Assembly: GCF_001540865.1 (NCBI RefSeq)
Contig: NC_033633.1
Coordinates: forward strand, 5,640,046-5,704,045
Origin: Ananas comosus
Lineage: Eukaryota; Streptophyta; Magnoliopsida; Poales; Bromeliaceae
DNA length: 64,000 bases
Direction of reading: 5' to 3'
Shown here piece by piece: positions 24,201 to 36,026 of this stretch; position 1 is the stretch's first letter, and the number at the start of each line of letters is the position of its first letter. Below the pieces are notes generated by a model, which saw nothing but the letters and a program-made list of their open reading frames with translations, had not been told where the DNA came from and made no database searches. The position numbers and the translations under genes were made by a program.

Positions 24201-24980
24201 CTCCAATTTTGGTGCCCTAATATGTCATATAGCAACGTACACCAATTTGATCTCTAAGACAAGCAAAAGCAAGCTTGATTATCACCTAGTAACTCATCTA
24301 AGACCATTCTTAGGGTATTTGCAATAAGCCCTAGAAATCCACCATGAGAGCTCATGGACAACCATGAATTTTCATGGGTTTCCAAGACTTCTACTAGGTT
24401 TCATCTCATATAAGAAGATCAAAACAAAGTGTTTTAGGGTATAAAACCAAACCCTAAGATCAATCTTACAAGAAACCTCACCTCAGCCTATGTGCCCACC
24501 AAGCTCCACCTTGTAGGAGAGCCCTAAACCCTTCAAAACTCCAATCTCCTCGAAATCTACCTCTTGATCTCCTCCTTTAGCCTTAGGAGAGAGTTTCTAG
24601 AGAGAGAGGGAGAGAAATGAGAGAGAGATATGTTCTCAGCTGGGAACAAGAGAAAAGAGAGGGTGGGGTACTTTATAGTTTGCTACAATAGCAAATAGAC
24701 CCTCATTCTTTTCATATTTGCAGCAGACCATCCTGCTGTTTTCGTAGCACTGCGTACCGGTACACGGGTGGGTGTCATCGGTTTAACGATTACGCAGCAG
24801 CCAAACCCGAGAGCTGCCCTCTCAGTTAGCTGACCTGGTACCGGTACGCACCAGGGGTGTCACCGGTTTAACAGCCTTAAACTCTCAAACCCGAGAGTTG
24901 CTGTTCTCGGTTGCCTGCCTGGTACCGGTACCACTCCAATGCATTACCGGTTAACAATGCTCCGAACTGCAATTTGCATT
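21225..24980 (-). mobile_element. Solo LTR (about 3.2 kb without a nested MITE), right edge at an assembly gap
   Basis: It begins TGTCACGCCTCGAGC within (TA)n. It carries the shared 'agaactattgtccatagtt' hairpin at 21677-21709, long low-complexity 'cattctttattc' sequence, and GTACCGGTAC-type palindromes at 24755-24943. The expected end falls in a (CA)n run preceded by an N at 24981, so its right TSD cannot be read. A CACTA-type MITE is nested at 21740-22260. At 22800-22990 the block 'gaggagaaccaac' recurs in tandem. Confidence 0.7.
21740..22260. mobile_element. CACTA-type MITE, 521 bp, TSD TAG
   Basis: The element starts CACTACAACA and ends TGTTGTAGTG, a perfect 10-bp terminal inverted repeat with the CACTA hallmark. 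It is flanked by 3-bp TAG duplications (21737-21739 and 22261-22263). Subterminal motifs 'gtcgctatagaccg' and 'gttatagggacac' are typical of non-autonomous CACTA elements. It lies inside the LTR at 21225-24980. Confidence 0.9.
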
Positions 24981-24981
24981 N

Positions 24982-25070
24982 CACACACACACACACACAC
25001 ACACACACGGTAACACAAAGAATACTTTAGGATTTATTGAAGAACCACGGAGAATTATTCTAATATATTC
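24982..25070. repeat. (CA)n microsatellite and short flank
   Basis: A CA run follows the gap character, then about 60 bp of unique AT-rich sequence ending in TATTC, the target of the next LTR. Confidence 0.8.
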
Positions 25071-26663
25071 TGTAGTACCCTTGGCTTTGAGTTGGAGACG
25101 TTTTGCGCAAAATAGACGTAAAAACGGACTTTGAAACTCAAGATTTTTATTGTAGATGACTAAAATAGAAAATCTAGTTGTATAGGGGCTTATGGGCAAT
25201 TGTTTTTACTTAGTCGGTGGAGTGCACGTGGTCCTCCATTCTCTATCCTCATCCTCTCTTTTTGTTTTTTTTTTTTTTATATATATTGCCAAGTTGTGAG
25301 CTAATTAATTAGTAGGGTAGCATTGGGTTCGTTCGTGCGAGCGAGTCAAGTGCGCGCGTCATAGTAGCGCCGTTGGAGGCCGGGTGAGCGCGGAATTTCT
25401 TCTCCTATTGACTTCTCGCTGTCGTGGATTAGCGTTTGAGGTGCGTTTATCATCGGATTTCTACTCCTATAGTCCCGTTGGTTGACATATATAATTAGTG
25501 TATATTCGTCGTTATTGTTTTTAGCTCAAATTCATAGTTATGCATGTTTTAGACATATGAATTGAATTTGGAGCATATTATTAAGTGTTAATAATTATAC
25601 ATGTTGGACTTGGATATGACATAGGAGAAAACCAGCGTTCGGGACCAGTCATATGTTAAACTACCTGATTTAGCTCTAGGAGCCGTTGTATTTTTATACT
25701 GTTGCAGTATTCTTGTGGTGAGTACCCCAGGTAGTTTAGATTACTGTTACGCTAGTGCTGGGATGCCGAGCCGATTTTTACAGTAGTGTTTACATTGTTC
25801 CGGACTAGTGGGTGTCGTAGTGGTTGACGGCGGACCTAGATTTGTCATTTTGGTATCAGATTGTGCCGAGGGCACGTGACTAGTTGGTTGGTAGTCCAGT
25901 TAGACCTTATTTACTTGGCCGAGCCTGTGAGAGCCAGAATGAAATGACAGAGACACTTGTAAACTCGTTGGGTCGCGCCCACGAATGCCATTCCGGAATG
26001 AGGTTTCAGTGCGATGAGTGTCGCAGTTTCTGTTGGACAGTTCTTGAGCCGCCACCCTCGGGGTGGTGTACGGCGTAGCGGGATACAGGCAGGGTGGGTC
26101 CATTTGGACAGCCCGGGTGAGATAGCCGGTGACTTTTACTACAGTTGGTTAGTGTAGAGCATACTAGTGTAGGAACATGTAGCTGTAGATTTCTTTCCAA
26201 CTTTTTCTTACTAGCTCTGTTCCCTTCTGTAGACTTAGTGGGTGGACCGATGATGTTTTACAGTAGTTCTCACGCCCAGTTGTTACCACTGTTTTGCAGA
26301 GCTACCGGTTCTGGCTGCTGCACCTTCTGAGGCTGATCGTGGCAAGGGCATTGCAAGCTAGAGCCCTACCCGACGAGTAGCTGTGATAGAGGATCACGAG
26401 CTGCAGGTAGTCGTATTTTTGGTTTTTGAGTTCATGTACATACAGTTGTTGTAACTCGCTGGAGCGAGTACTTTTGGTCTGATCTTTATGTATGTATATG
26501 AGACTTGTTTTATTCTACCTGTTTAGTTTCTTTACAGCTCTATACTACTGGTTGTAGTATTGTATGTTTTACGGTTACCGTTACGCTTCGTATACAGAAA
26601 AAATTCTTTGTGTACGGCGGATTTGTCGGCGTGCCCGGGGAATGTGTAATCCAGGGCGTGACA
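25071..26663 (+). mobile_element. Solo LTR (1.6 kb) of the Tekay-like family, TSD TATTC
   Basis: It starts TGTAGTACCC and ends AGGGCGTGACA, with TATTC at 25066-25070 and 26664-26668. Its order of blocks and length match the LTRs of the complete Tekay element at 45035-53341, so it belongs to the same or a sister family. The left arm of the shared hairpin is missing here: 'tacagtagttctcacgcc' is present without the upstream partner. No internal region is present. Confidence 0.9.
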
Positions 26664-27453
26664 TATTCATTGCTTTGGAATCTTCAGCATAGAAGCACAT
26701 AACTTACTGAAAATTCCAGAAGTGAAGAACTTGCAGATTTTCTATTTGAAATTTTTGTGGAGACTAGCAAGATTGATTATACTGATCTAGTGAATTAATT
26801 GGGTGTGTTACTATTTGTAGGTCTAATGATTCAGAATTTCACATCAGAATTTTACAAAATAAATAATTTGCTTGAATGATCTGATGGATCAGAGCAGCAT
26901 ATTTATCAGAATATTCATCTTCATTTCTTGTAGCTTTTTTTTTTTACTCCTTCGTTCATAATTTGTATCAGTGAGGACGAATTATGACATTTCACTAAAT
27001 AAACAATTGGTCAATGATCAATAGTAGTTAAACACATCCTTGTGCAGGTTTCTTTACTTCTAATATTTGTTTTTGAATCGGACCTTAAACAAGTAATCCT
27101 TAGAGCGTAAATACTTCACAAGCGAATAAAGAGCAAATAGTGCTATCACAAATCTATTTATTCATTATCTGTAAGCATAATTTCTTATAGCACCTTGATG
27201 AAATGGGATTAACTTGAAACACAATTTATTAACAGGATAGTCACTGTTATAAGCAGGGATTACATTTTGTTCTTCCGTTTTTTAAAATCTTCTTACTAGC
27301 ACTTCTTGATGTTTTTCCAGAAGATATTGCTTGTCATATGAAGTATAATGAAAACAGATACAGGTGAATGCTACCTCTACAAAAAAGGAGGGTAGCATTT
27401 CACCGAAACAAAACTAGAAAAACTTCTTCCATCGAAAAGAACGAGCTGCAGTA
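26664..27453. other. Intergenic / 3' flank of the calmodulin-binding protein gene
   Basis: AT-rich unique sequence with no open frame of note. It lies downstream of the minus-strand gene ending at 27454, so its right part should contain that gene's 3' untranslated region. No polyadenylation signal can be assigned with certainty. Confidence 0.5.
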
Positions 27454-29784
27454 TTATTCCACTTGAGCGCGCACAGTTTCGAAAGCTTCTACCAAAAGGG
27501 CTACCTTTTTCTTTCGAGCAGGGGCCAGCTTTGTGACAACCTGTTGTAGAGCATGATCTATCATCCATTCCGCTGCTTCTTTTCTTTCTTCCATAGTCAC
27601 GTACCTGAGATTAACCATTTCTGCTTCAGGATCATGTTTAGTTGGAAGAAACCGTGGCGCTCGTGGCTTGAAGCGTCTTATCCCTTCCTTTTCTTCTTGA
27701 AAATCCTCTTTGGTTATTTTTCTTGCAGGATTGTGATCAGCAACTGTTAGTTTCTGATCATTCTTGCTAAATTCTTTCTGTGATGTCGGAACCATAGTCG
27801 AGTTCATTGAAATGCTATCTTCTCCTTCGTCATTTTGATATTCCTTATTTATGACGGCACCGAGCTCTAAATTATAATGGCTTTCAATGTCGGCGGCAAG
27901 ATTTTGTTGTCCTTCAACATGAAAAAGCTTTAGTGTTAGGCATCTCGAACTAGTGCTTACGCATTCCGGCTCCACTTCTTCATGTGGTTTGCAATTAAAG
28001 TCAGTGCCCGCATCATTCTCCTGCTCAAGAAGAGCATACTCTACAAGGATTTGTACATCTTCAACACTTTTTTCTATCCTATCAGACTGAATATCGTCTG
28101 TTAGCGAAGCTTCATCATTGCGAGTAGAGTGTCCATATGATTTATATAATTCTTCATCATCTTCTGACCGACCAACATCACATTCTGGAGCACAACCTTC
28201 TGTAGTTACAGCACCACACATCTCAGCAGTTCTAACTATATCTGCAATTTTCGGCACTACTAATATCCCTTCTTTATTCGAGCTGTCTATCTCATAATTG
28301 CAGCTAGAAATCGCATACAATTCACTTAGTTTTTCTTCTTCTGCTGCTACAATTTCTTTTTCCTTTTCTTCTTTTTCTTCTTCATAGATGAAGCTTCTAC
28401 AATCAAGTTTCAGTGTACTTCCTTCCGAAGCTACGGCTTCATATTTCAGACCTATATCATCTTCTGATTTTATACCCAGATAACATGGCGGCCCATTATC
28501 TACAGTACATGATACACCATCATTCTTATTTCCAGGACTCGGCCAGGTTTCGTGCTCATATTTCAGTTCAATGACTTCTGCTGCTGGTCTATTTTGAGTT
28601 CTCTTTGCAAGTTCTTCATCTTTACTGTCCTGCCCATTTACCACAAAGCATTCAGAACTCCATTCTTCATAATCCTCTGATAAAAGGCAGGAACAGTTCT
28701 CTTCACTGGCTTCTGCTTGCGGATCGTAATCTGTGCGTCGAAGAAAGTTCATGAAAGCATCAATTTCTTCAGCACAAATTTCGGTGCTCTCATCTACATC
28801 ATCTCCAAAGCTTGCGACTGAATATATCTCAGGCATGCCACTCTTGTCGATTTTCCCGCCAAATACTTCAGCTTCTTCACTGCTCTCTGCATCAGATTCC
28901 AATGATGATAATCTTTTGAGAATTTCAGAGAGTTCCCTCTCAAGCTCTTCATGAATGCTCGGTTCATAGCTACTGCTCTCTGATTCAAAAGTTGGTTCTT
29001 TGGGTTCAGCAAAGATCTCAACCGAGGAATTGTTGCATATTTCTTCTTTTCTTTTCGGGATGATCTTTGCTGACGGAGCCTTGCGACTGACAGTATTCTT
29101 GATCTTTTCCTTTCCAGCATTCTTTAAATCCATTTGCTGATGAGAAGCTAGCCCCTTCTGTCTAATGCTCTTCTTATTCTCAACCATTCCTTTTCTTCGT
29201 GCCGATAGGAGATGATTAGGCTCTCGCTTACGGCAATTTAAGGAGCAGTAGGTGGCAGGGCAAACCTTCATTACTGAAGTGCCTGTAGATTCAGTTCCTC
29301 CCGGATTAAGTTCTAGTGGTTTCGCGATCTTCGAATCCTTCAAATTCGATGAGCAGGTAGCCTTCTGTATGTTCTCCTTAGGACTCGGAATCATCGCCGA
29401 GTTCTTCTTTATTGCAGGCATTTTTAGATTCACATCGGATCCTCTTACCGCAGTTTTTGTTGGTTTAACAGGATTGATAGGAGATAATATTAATGGTCCA
29501 TTCCCGTTGGATAGATTCTTTATGATGCCTTTTCCCTTAACATTTGTATTCAGGGAATTGAGGGTTACCTGTAACTGTAACTGATCCTTCCGGCAATTTG
29601 GTGTACCAATTGATGATTTTATTGCAGAGGGTCTCAAGAGCTTAGGGAGTCGACTAGTTTTGCTGCTCTCAGAAGAATTTGTGATGTTCTTCTCCGCATT
29701 TGCGGGATTGGTGGACTTTGACTTCATCTTCTCTTGATCACCTCCTCCCTTTCTCACCCTCTCTGACACCACAAGCCCCTTCAT
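27454..29784 (-). CDS. Plant calmodulin-binding protein (PICBP-like), 776 residues
   Basis: An uninterrupted single-exon frame. The C-terminal 85 residues (about 692-776) match the plant calmodulin-binding domain (CaM_binding, PF07839): RRFKPRAPRFLP, then DPEAEMVNLR, then EAAEWMIDHALQ and KLAPARKKKVALLVEAFETV, a basic amphipathic helix of the kind that binds Ca2+/calmodulin. A second conserved block lies at about 141-185 (ATCSSNLKDSK, LNPGGTESTGTSV, VCPATYCSLN). Between them is a long acidic, Glu/Ser-rich and probably disordered region (about 270-650, for example EEEKEEKEKE). The first ATG (29784) is used here; a second in-frame ATG 20 codons on (MKSKST) is possible. Family members are linked to calcium signalling in stress and defence; the specific role is unknown. 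This is the only intact host gene seen in the window. Confidence 0.9.
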   Translation of the reverse strand: MKGLVVSERVRKGGGDQEKMKSKSTNPANAEKNITNSSESSKTSRLPKLLRPSAIKSSIGTPNCRKDQLQLQVTLNSLNTNVKGKGIIKNLSNGNGPLILSPINPVKPTKTAVRGSDVNLKMPAIKKNSAMIPSPKENIQKATCSSNLKDSKIAKPLELNPGGTESTGTSVMKVCPATYCSLNCRKREPNHLLSARRKGMVENKKSIRQKGLASHQQMDLKNAGKEKIKNTVSRKAPSAKIIPKRKEEICNNSSVEIFAEPKEPTFESESSSYEPSIHEELERELSEILKRLSSLESDAESSEEAEVFGGKIDKSGMPEIYSVASFGDDVDESTEICAEEIDAFMNFLRRTDYDPQAEASEENCSCLLSEDYEEWSSECFVVNGQDSKDEELAKRTQNRPAAEVIELKYEHETWPSPGNKNDGVSCTVDNGPPCYLGIKSEDDIGLKYEAVASEGSTLKLDCRSFIYEEEKEEKEKEIVAAEEEKLSELYAISSCNYEIDSSNKEGILVVPKIADIVRTAEMCGAVTTEGCAPECDVGRSEDDEELYKSYGHSTRNDEASLTDDIQSDRIEKSVEDVQILVEYALLEQENDAGTDFNCKPHEEVEPECVSTSSRCLTLKLFHVEGQQNLAADIESHYNLELGAVINKEYQNDEGEDSISMNSTMVPTSQKEFSKNDQKLTVADHNPARKITKEDFQEEKEGIRRFKPRAPRFLPTKHDPEAEMVNLRYVTMEERKEAAEWMIDHALQQVVTKLAPARKKKVALLVEAFETVRAQVE

Positions 29785-30300
29785 TGATTTTGAAGCTTCT
29801 CTATGGTTTCATGTGGAGAGCAGAAGAAAAATTGAAGGAATTGGAGGGTGCAGATGAGAGACTTTTTCTTGTTTTCTTTTCGCAAGGAAAGTTTAGGAAT
29901 GAAGATGGTTATAAAGGTGACTTAGAACAGCCAAAAACTTGGAGATTGCCCCAATGTTTGAATTCCATGTTAGGACTTAGGAGAGGGTAGACTCTTCCAC
30001 GAGAGCCATACTTCTTTGTTGTTGTTATTAAATTGAGTTAGTCAAAATTGAATGTGACTGGGATATGGATTTGATGGGGGCCGCACCTATTTCGTTGTGA
30101 GCTGGGCTCTTATTAAGCTTTGTTGAGTCTCTTCTATTCTTTGCTTTCCTTTTTTATGATCTACTCTCTTTTTTCTTTTTTATGATTTTTCTCATATTGG
30201 AGATGGATTGAAAATAAGAAATTTATTTTCGCTTCTTTTTTTCCTTTTACATAAATTTGAATTGTTGGCAATTCTTTGCCATTCTTTATCTTTATTTATT
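29785..30300. promoter_or_regulatory. Upstream region of the calmodulin-binding protein gene
   Basis: Unique sequence upstream of the minus-strand start, expected to hold the 5' untranslated region and promoter. No convincing TATA box in the right position was found. A plus-strand frame at 29700-29990 overlaps the gene start and shows no domain, so it is not called. Confidence 0.4.
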
Positions 30301-31012
30301 AAGGCCCAATTTGGCCTAGGGATACTTTTTTTTAATCTCTAGAATAATTTACTATTTCAAAATAATCAGAAATAAAAATAAGATTATATTTAGTTTTTAA
30401 TGCTATTATTCCTAAGAATAACTGGAATTGCGGTTGGTTAATCTTATGGAATAATAGAGGATGGTGGGAAAAAGTATAATTTAATAAAAATAATTTATTA
30501 TAATATTTTTTCTCAAATTCAACTTAAATTTGATAGAAATAATTTATTTTAATATCTAAGTACAAATAATATGTATTAATATAGTATATATTAAGTTAAG
30601 TAATACAAAATAGAATAATAAGAAGAATTACAACGAAATGTTTAGAAATGGAATTTCTTATTATCTTATCTAATTAATTTATTATCTAATTAATAGAATA
30701 TGTATTAATATAGTATATTTAATAATTTTTATAATAAAAATAATTTATTATAATATGTAATATATCATGTCGACATAACTTGCTTTAATTGAATTTATAA
30801 TATTAATAAAACTTGAAATTAAATTTTGGAATAGTCTATTCCACAAAAGAGTTGAATAGTTAATCCCAAGTTATGTTGGAATAATCGAAAATAGTATAAG
30901 ATTTGACCAGAATAAAACATTCCGGCTAAAAAAATACCCCATTGGAAGGAATTGCAGGGATTCTTTCGTTATACCGCTTTAATTATTCCTAAATCAAACA
31001 GAACCTAAAAGA
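30301..31012. mobile_element. Probable AT-rich MITE
   Basis: The left end 'aggcccaatttggcctaggg' and the inverse complement of the right end ('aggttctgtttgatttagga') look like imperfect terminal repeats of the type that starts 'GGCCTGTTTGG'. Both lead into similar 'aataattta' sequence, and the middle is AT-rich and non-coding. The target duplication is not clear, so this call is tentative. Confidence 0.4.
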
Positions 31013-31588
31013 TTTATGAAGTAAATTTCTCCTTCCACGTACGTAGTTGAAAAGTTTATTAGTTAAATTAGATGGCATTTGTTTCTTTCCTCTCTGAAAC
31101 AATCTTCCACTGTATTAAATTATCAAACAGGGTGTCATTTTGTTCTCTTGGCAGTTCTTTAATCGAATATATGTGTTGGAAGCAATATTTATATACTTAA
31201 TTTATTCATTATTTCATTAATGGCCAACACATCATCATCAAATAAGTCTTTGCTTTTTGTTGCCAAATTAGCACCTTTGGTGCAAGCGTTATAAGCAATC
31301 TACCACTCCCTCTTACACCATCTCGTGCAAAAATTTTATTTGGAAAAAAAGAAAATAACAACGATTCCAAAACGAGGCCGTAGCGTCATCTGAAACTTAT
31401 TCGCAATTATGATGTTACCTTGCCACGCTGGAAACTAGCACAATGGTTTTTGTTATGAATGTGCACATCGACTTTACGGTACAAGCTGAAATTTTATTTC
31501 AGCAATACCACAACTAATTAAATTGGGCACCCAAGTTGTTCAACACTTGTTGCTAGAAATTTTAGTAGGAAACATATGTTATAGTGTA
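31013..31588. other. AT-rich spacer; no gene seen
   Basis: Unique AT-rich DNA without a credible open frame or recognisable element, ending in the GTGTA target of the next LTR. Confidence 0.5.
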
Positions 31589-34189
31589 TGTAACGTATTG
31601 AAATCTCGATAGAAAATAGTGAACTTTAGCCAAATTGACTAAAGTGTGCGAATGGATTAATTGGGCGAGTTCCAATTAACCTACCAACAGTGTTGGAATG
31701 GTCAAAGTCGAGTCCCGAGAGTGTTAAGCAAGTTTTAGCATTGCTCGGCGCGATTTAAAAGTGAACGACGCGAAAGAAGTGGTTTGGTATGTTCCATTTA
31801 GCATTCCAACAAGGTTGAAAGGGCTAAAAATGAGTTTAAGAAGTGTTAGAAAGGTTTTAGTATCGACCGGCGCGAAATAGAATCGAAAACGGCGCAAAAC
31901 TAGCATTCTGGGCAAAGTGTACCGGTACAACCATCGAGTTGTCACCGGTACAGCCCTGCAGCCCGAGAAGAGATTGCTCTCGGGTTTGATTTTTCGCAAA
32001 AATGTACCGGTACACTTTGGTAAAATCCGAGGAGTTTGCTCTCGGGTTGCCTCTGAGCAGAAAATGTACCGGTACAAAATCCCGTGTACCGGTACACTTT
32101 GGGTCTGACAGCAAAATAAAAACTGCTGTAATTATGAAAATGGGGAGGGTCTAAATGCAATTGTATCATCTTAATAAGACCCCAATACCCCTTCTCACTC
32201 TCTCCCACAGCCATTCACTCCCTCCCTCTCGTTTCTCTTATTTTCTCTCTCTAGAGAGCTCTCCAAAAGATGGATTTGGATGAGATTTGAAGGAGAAGCT
32301 TGGTTTTGGTGGCTTGGAGAAGACCTAGGGCTCTCCTACAAGGTGGACATTGGAGAGCTAGTGGGCTAAGGTGAGTTTTATGAAAAGTTGTCTAGGATTT
32401 GAATTTGTACCCTAGGAAGTTAGGTTTTGGAGTTTTTACAAGTGTAGAAACCTTCTTGAGGCCATGAACACCATGAAATCCATGGGTGCTTTATGAGCTC
32501 ACATGATGAAAAGCTAGGGTTAGCTTTAGATGCCCTAGAAATGGTTTAGATGGTTCTAAATGAACTTCGAGGTTAGACAAACTCTCTTTTGCTTGTTTTA
32601 AAGATCAAAACCTAGGATTTAGCAAATGGCAATGTTAGGGCACCCAATTTGGGACTTTTGCCTCCGAATGTTTCTAAGGCAAATTGACCTTGTAGAAACC
32701 TAATTGGGTGTATTCCCGACACGTTGGGCAACTCCATTTGACGTTACGAAAAGGTTTAGATAAAGTTATTTAGAAAAAGCCTAATTTGGCTTCGTTTTGC
32801 CGCAGGCGATAAAGTAGGGCTTCAAAAATCTCAAGAAATTCACCGTAGCACCTTTGCAACCATACAAGGTGGGTGGTGTATACCGAGGACCTCGAAATTT
32901 TTTTTATATCTAAAGTGTCATATTTGAGCATATGTATGTATTTGAGCATATTGCATAATAGGGTAATTGTGACCTTCTTATCGCATGTTGTGAGTACAAA
33001 TACATATGAGTTACTAGCAAGAATGTGAGAATTTTATAAACCCTATTTATGCATGACAAGTGACAAGAACTTAGTGAACTAGAAAACAAATGTGACTTAT
33101 TGACATAGAGGTAGAGAACGGCATTGACGAGTCAAAAATGCTAGAGTGGAACACTTAGAAAACAAGTGTGGCATGTGTACAAGAACATAGTAGTGTATAT
33201 GACACTAGTGAAAGTACAAAATGCAAGTAAAAGTGTGATAGTGACATTATGACAATTTCAACCTTAGAGTTAAGGGTCATATGTGTATTATTTTCTTATA
33301 GTTAAGGAATGGATTGAACTTGACATCCTTATAGTTAAGGATTGGATCATACTCACCTGTAAGTTCTTGCTCGAGGGTGGTAGCTCCCCATCGGGACATG
33401 TGCTTCAGAGTTGTCATCACTGGGTGTAATAGTCTCCTCAGAGGACGGTCCCGTCGGGTGTAGTAATCTCCCCAATACTTGGGATTTGAGTTGGTCAGTC
33501 TATTGTGGGCGAAACCTATGGGCTAGCCTAGAGATTGGATTCTGAGCAGTGACCTTGCATTTATCATGAGTACTTTGTTGAGCATAGCATGATTTATTCT
33601 TCAAGCATATTAGCTGCATTTGCCTTAACTTGGCTACTATTTATCTATTCTTCTATTATACCTGATTTAGACCTAGTGGGAAAGTCGGCGTGGTCGGTTG
33701 CCGAACCCACTGAAAACTTTGTTGTAGTTCTCACCCCACTATTTCCACAGAGCCGGGACTGAGCGAGTCGGCGGACGACCGCGGTAAGGGCATCGCGCCC
33801 TAGATAGAGACCTCCCGAGTGGGTTTTCATTTTGTAATTGCATACCTTTATACATCACCTTTTTGTATTTTGATGACTATAGATATTAAAGAAAAAAAAC
33901 ATGAATGATGTAAAAGATATTTTATATTTAAATGCAAGAACTTATATTTTGAGATCATGTGATGTAAAAAAGAAGAAATGATGCAAAATGTAAATGATTT
34001 CCTAAGTGTAGTTTATTACTTTCACTATTGCCCTCGTGCAAGCCATTGTGTATGCTTCCGTTTTGTGCAAAATTCATACTCTATTTGTACAGGATGTTGA
34101 GCCTTGGGCGTACAGGGGAGACTCTGTCTGTTCGGCGTCTGTTCGATGTGCTCGAACCGGCCAAATAGGACCGGGTTCGGGGCGTGACA
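31589..34189 (+). mobile_element. Solo LTR (2.6 kb), TSD GTGTA
   Basis: It starts TGTAACGTATTG and ends GGGGCGTGACA, with GTGTA at 31584-31588 and 34190-34194. Four perfect GTACCGGTAC palindromes and one variant lie at 31917-32097. The stem-loop 'gaaaactttgttgtagttctc' is at 33707-33742, then a pyrimidine tract ending in an AG dinucleotide. Start and layout match the LTR at 55798-58447. No internal region remains. Confidence 0.9.
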
Positions 34190-34413
34190 GTGTAGCCAAT
34201 GCTCAATTGTAATGTCGGATGTAGCATGGTTGATTGGCTATGCCTATATTATTGTCGACTGTAGTTATTTCAACTGCACTTACAGTGGACAAATTAAGTA
34301 ATGATAATATCATATTTTTCCTGCCATATTGAAAAGTTTGCATAGCAGGAAAGCACCAACTTTGTAAATAAGTTTGGAATGATCCCAATTTTTAAGTGTT
34401 TAACTTTCTACTA
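34190..34413. other. Unique flank between LTR insertions
   Basis: About 220 bp of unremarkable AT-rich sequence lying 3' of the minus-strand AT-hook/WD40 gene. It may be original 3' flanking DNA of that gene. No feature is seen. Confidence 0.4.
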
Positions 34414-35210
34414 TGTTGAGAAAAGCTAGTTGAGAAATGCTAAAGCTCGTTCCTTGATGAACCGGTTCAGGTCGCAAGAAATTGTAATCACCTGATCCGT
34501 GGAAGCAATCCTTTGGCTAATCGGCTGAACGAACGGCTTGTCGGAGATGATGCCGGAGCAAGAACCAGATCCAATTCATCAATCCGAGTATGAAAGCTCT
34601 CTGAGGATATGGCTGATAGGAAACGATGGACAGAGAGTAGAGTTGAAAAGGATTCAGGAGGAAAGATGGCAAAGAAGAAGAGGAGAAGCAGAAGTAGAGG
34701 GGAAGGAATAGAGATGGAGGAGATGGGAGAGGAAGAAGATATTTGGGAAATTTTACTTCTATTTTCTTATTCTCTTACAACCTACAAATGTCGTTTATAA
34801 GTCTATTACATAATCTTTTAGTGTTGAAATATGAAAGTAAAAGCAATAATACTGCAAAAAGGTAAAACACTCCAGTGACTTCTAGACCGTCATCTCCCGT
34901 GTAGCCAACAGTGACTGGGCTTCATGCACTGGGCCTCCCTTGGTCCTCTTCTCCCTGTTCACAATAAAATGGATGACTCAGATAGAGCACCCCCTTGAAG
35001 AGAATGGACGGTTCGGATCATAAGGCTGTTGGATCCACTACCCACCTGTCTAATTGCTCGTTAACGCCAACAGGCCAATCCAATTATTACTCAACTATCC
35101 CGCCACCTCTAAACTCCCACTTTACCAAATCTACGCCTACCATCTATTCTCTTCTCCTTTGTAACCCTAATCCCCTTTCTTCCTCCTTGCTCCTGAGGTG
35201 TCCACTACAT
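34414..35210 (-). mobile_element. 3' LTR of a truncated chromovirus
   Basis: In minus orientation this segment runs from TGTAGTGGACACC to a final ...CTCAACA. It directly follows the chromodomain coding piece at 35375-35205, with a short purine-rich stretch between. About 800 bp is a normal LTR length for Reina-type chromoviruses; the clade is inference. No matching 5' LTR is in the window. Confidence 0.55.
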
Positions 35211-35375
35211 GTTCATCACAATCCCTTTTACTTGAGAATGACCCTTGTTCTCAAGGGTTGAAGGTCGAAAACTGCAATTTGAGAAGTAGTAGTCCTCCCA
35301 GGTCGCCTTGTCTTCTGGTAAGTTGCTCCATTTCACCAACACATATGTCGCGGTGTGGTAGCCCCTGTAACACCT
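35205..35375 (-). pseudogene. Chromodomain-bearing C-terminus of a Ty3/Gypsy integrase (fragment)
   Basis: The minus-strand frame reads YVLVKWSNLPEDKATWEDY, the chromodomain signature of chromovirus integrases (VKW-S-L-P, then ATWED), followed by the usual short tail. The gag, protease, RT, RNase H and catalytic integrase regions are absent, so the element is 5'-truncated. Its left coding edge abuts the last exon of the AT-hook/WD40 gene in the same orientation. Hence the gene's frame runs on into retroelement sequence. Confidence 0.75.
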
Positions 35376-35510
35376 CCAAAACACAACCACCTCTCACTCC
35401 CTTTGTTCACATTCCGTCTCTCTCTCTGCATAGCCACAATTTTGGGGGGCAAAACATTATATTCTTGAGCAGACTTTTCTTCCATCTTCCTGCTTGTCTT
35501 CTCTTGTCCT
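35376..35510 (-). pseudogene. Last exon remnant of the AT-hook/WD40 gene
   Basis: The minus-strand frame gives EYNVLPPKIVAM, then NVNKGSERWLCFGG. This matches the conserved C-terminal end of the plant protein, which normally closes about ten residues later. Here the frame runs after FGGVTG into the chromovirus fragment. The acceptor AG probably lies near 35500-35520 (several AG choices). The remaining gene lies beyond a 6.6-kb LINE-bearing intron. Confidence 0.65.
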
Positions 35511-35575
35511 TTTGCACCAAGCATAGTTAAAGTTGGTGATAACACTTTGTTAATTGGCTGTGTTAATAGGTTTCA

Positions 35576-35971
35576 ATGGGAGAAGATTACTACGAAGGTG
35601 TAATTGACAAGCTTTTTTCTCAGAAGACTATTAACCCATTGGAAGGGGCCGACAAACCTAACGGACAATGTGGAAAACGAGTGTTCGATTATGGGCCAGT
35701 GGCAGAAATGGACCCAAGACTACAATTAGAACCCAAGAAAATAGTATATACTCGACGGGTCAATACTCGATTAGCCAAGAACTATTGTAAGTTGATGACT
35801 TGTAAGGCCATGACAAGAAAAGCCCGACAAAGAAAGGGAGGGACTGATGTCGCAGATATTTTTCGCAAGTTTGGAAGAAAGAAAATCAAGAAAAAAAGCA
35901 GGATGTGTGGGGTTCGCTTAGGAGACGAGGACTCCAAGTCCTTCAAGGAGTTTCTCTGTGGGAGTGCATGA
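35576..35971 (+). pseudogene. LINE ORF1 C-terminal remnant
   Basis: 131 codons from MGEDYYEGVID, basic toward the end (GRKKIKKKSRM), placed just before the endonuclease domain. This is the position of ORF1 in plant L1-type LINEs. No zinc knuckle is visible. Assignment rests on position and composition. Confidence 0.5.
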
Positions 35972-36026
35972 GTGACGAATCTACGTTCTATTTTTTGAGT
36001 TTTTATTTGGGTCTTCTCTCCTTTTT

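Noticed and set aside
28733..29584. Plus-strand frames and a minus-strand frame overlapping the calmodulin-binding protein gene
   Set aside because: Shadows of the 776-codon gene, no domain, and weaker than the frame they overlap.
34609..34800. 63-codon frame rich in Lys/Arg/Glu
   Set aside because: It lies inside the chromovirus LTR on the strand opposite to the element, and is low-complexity purine-rich sequence.
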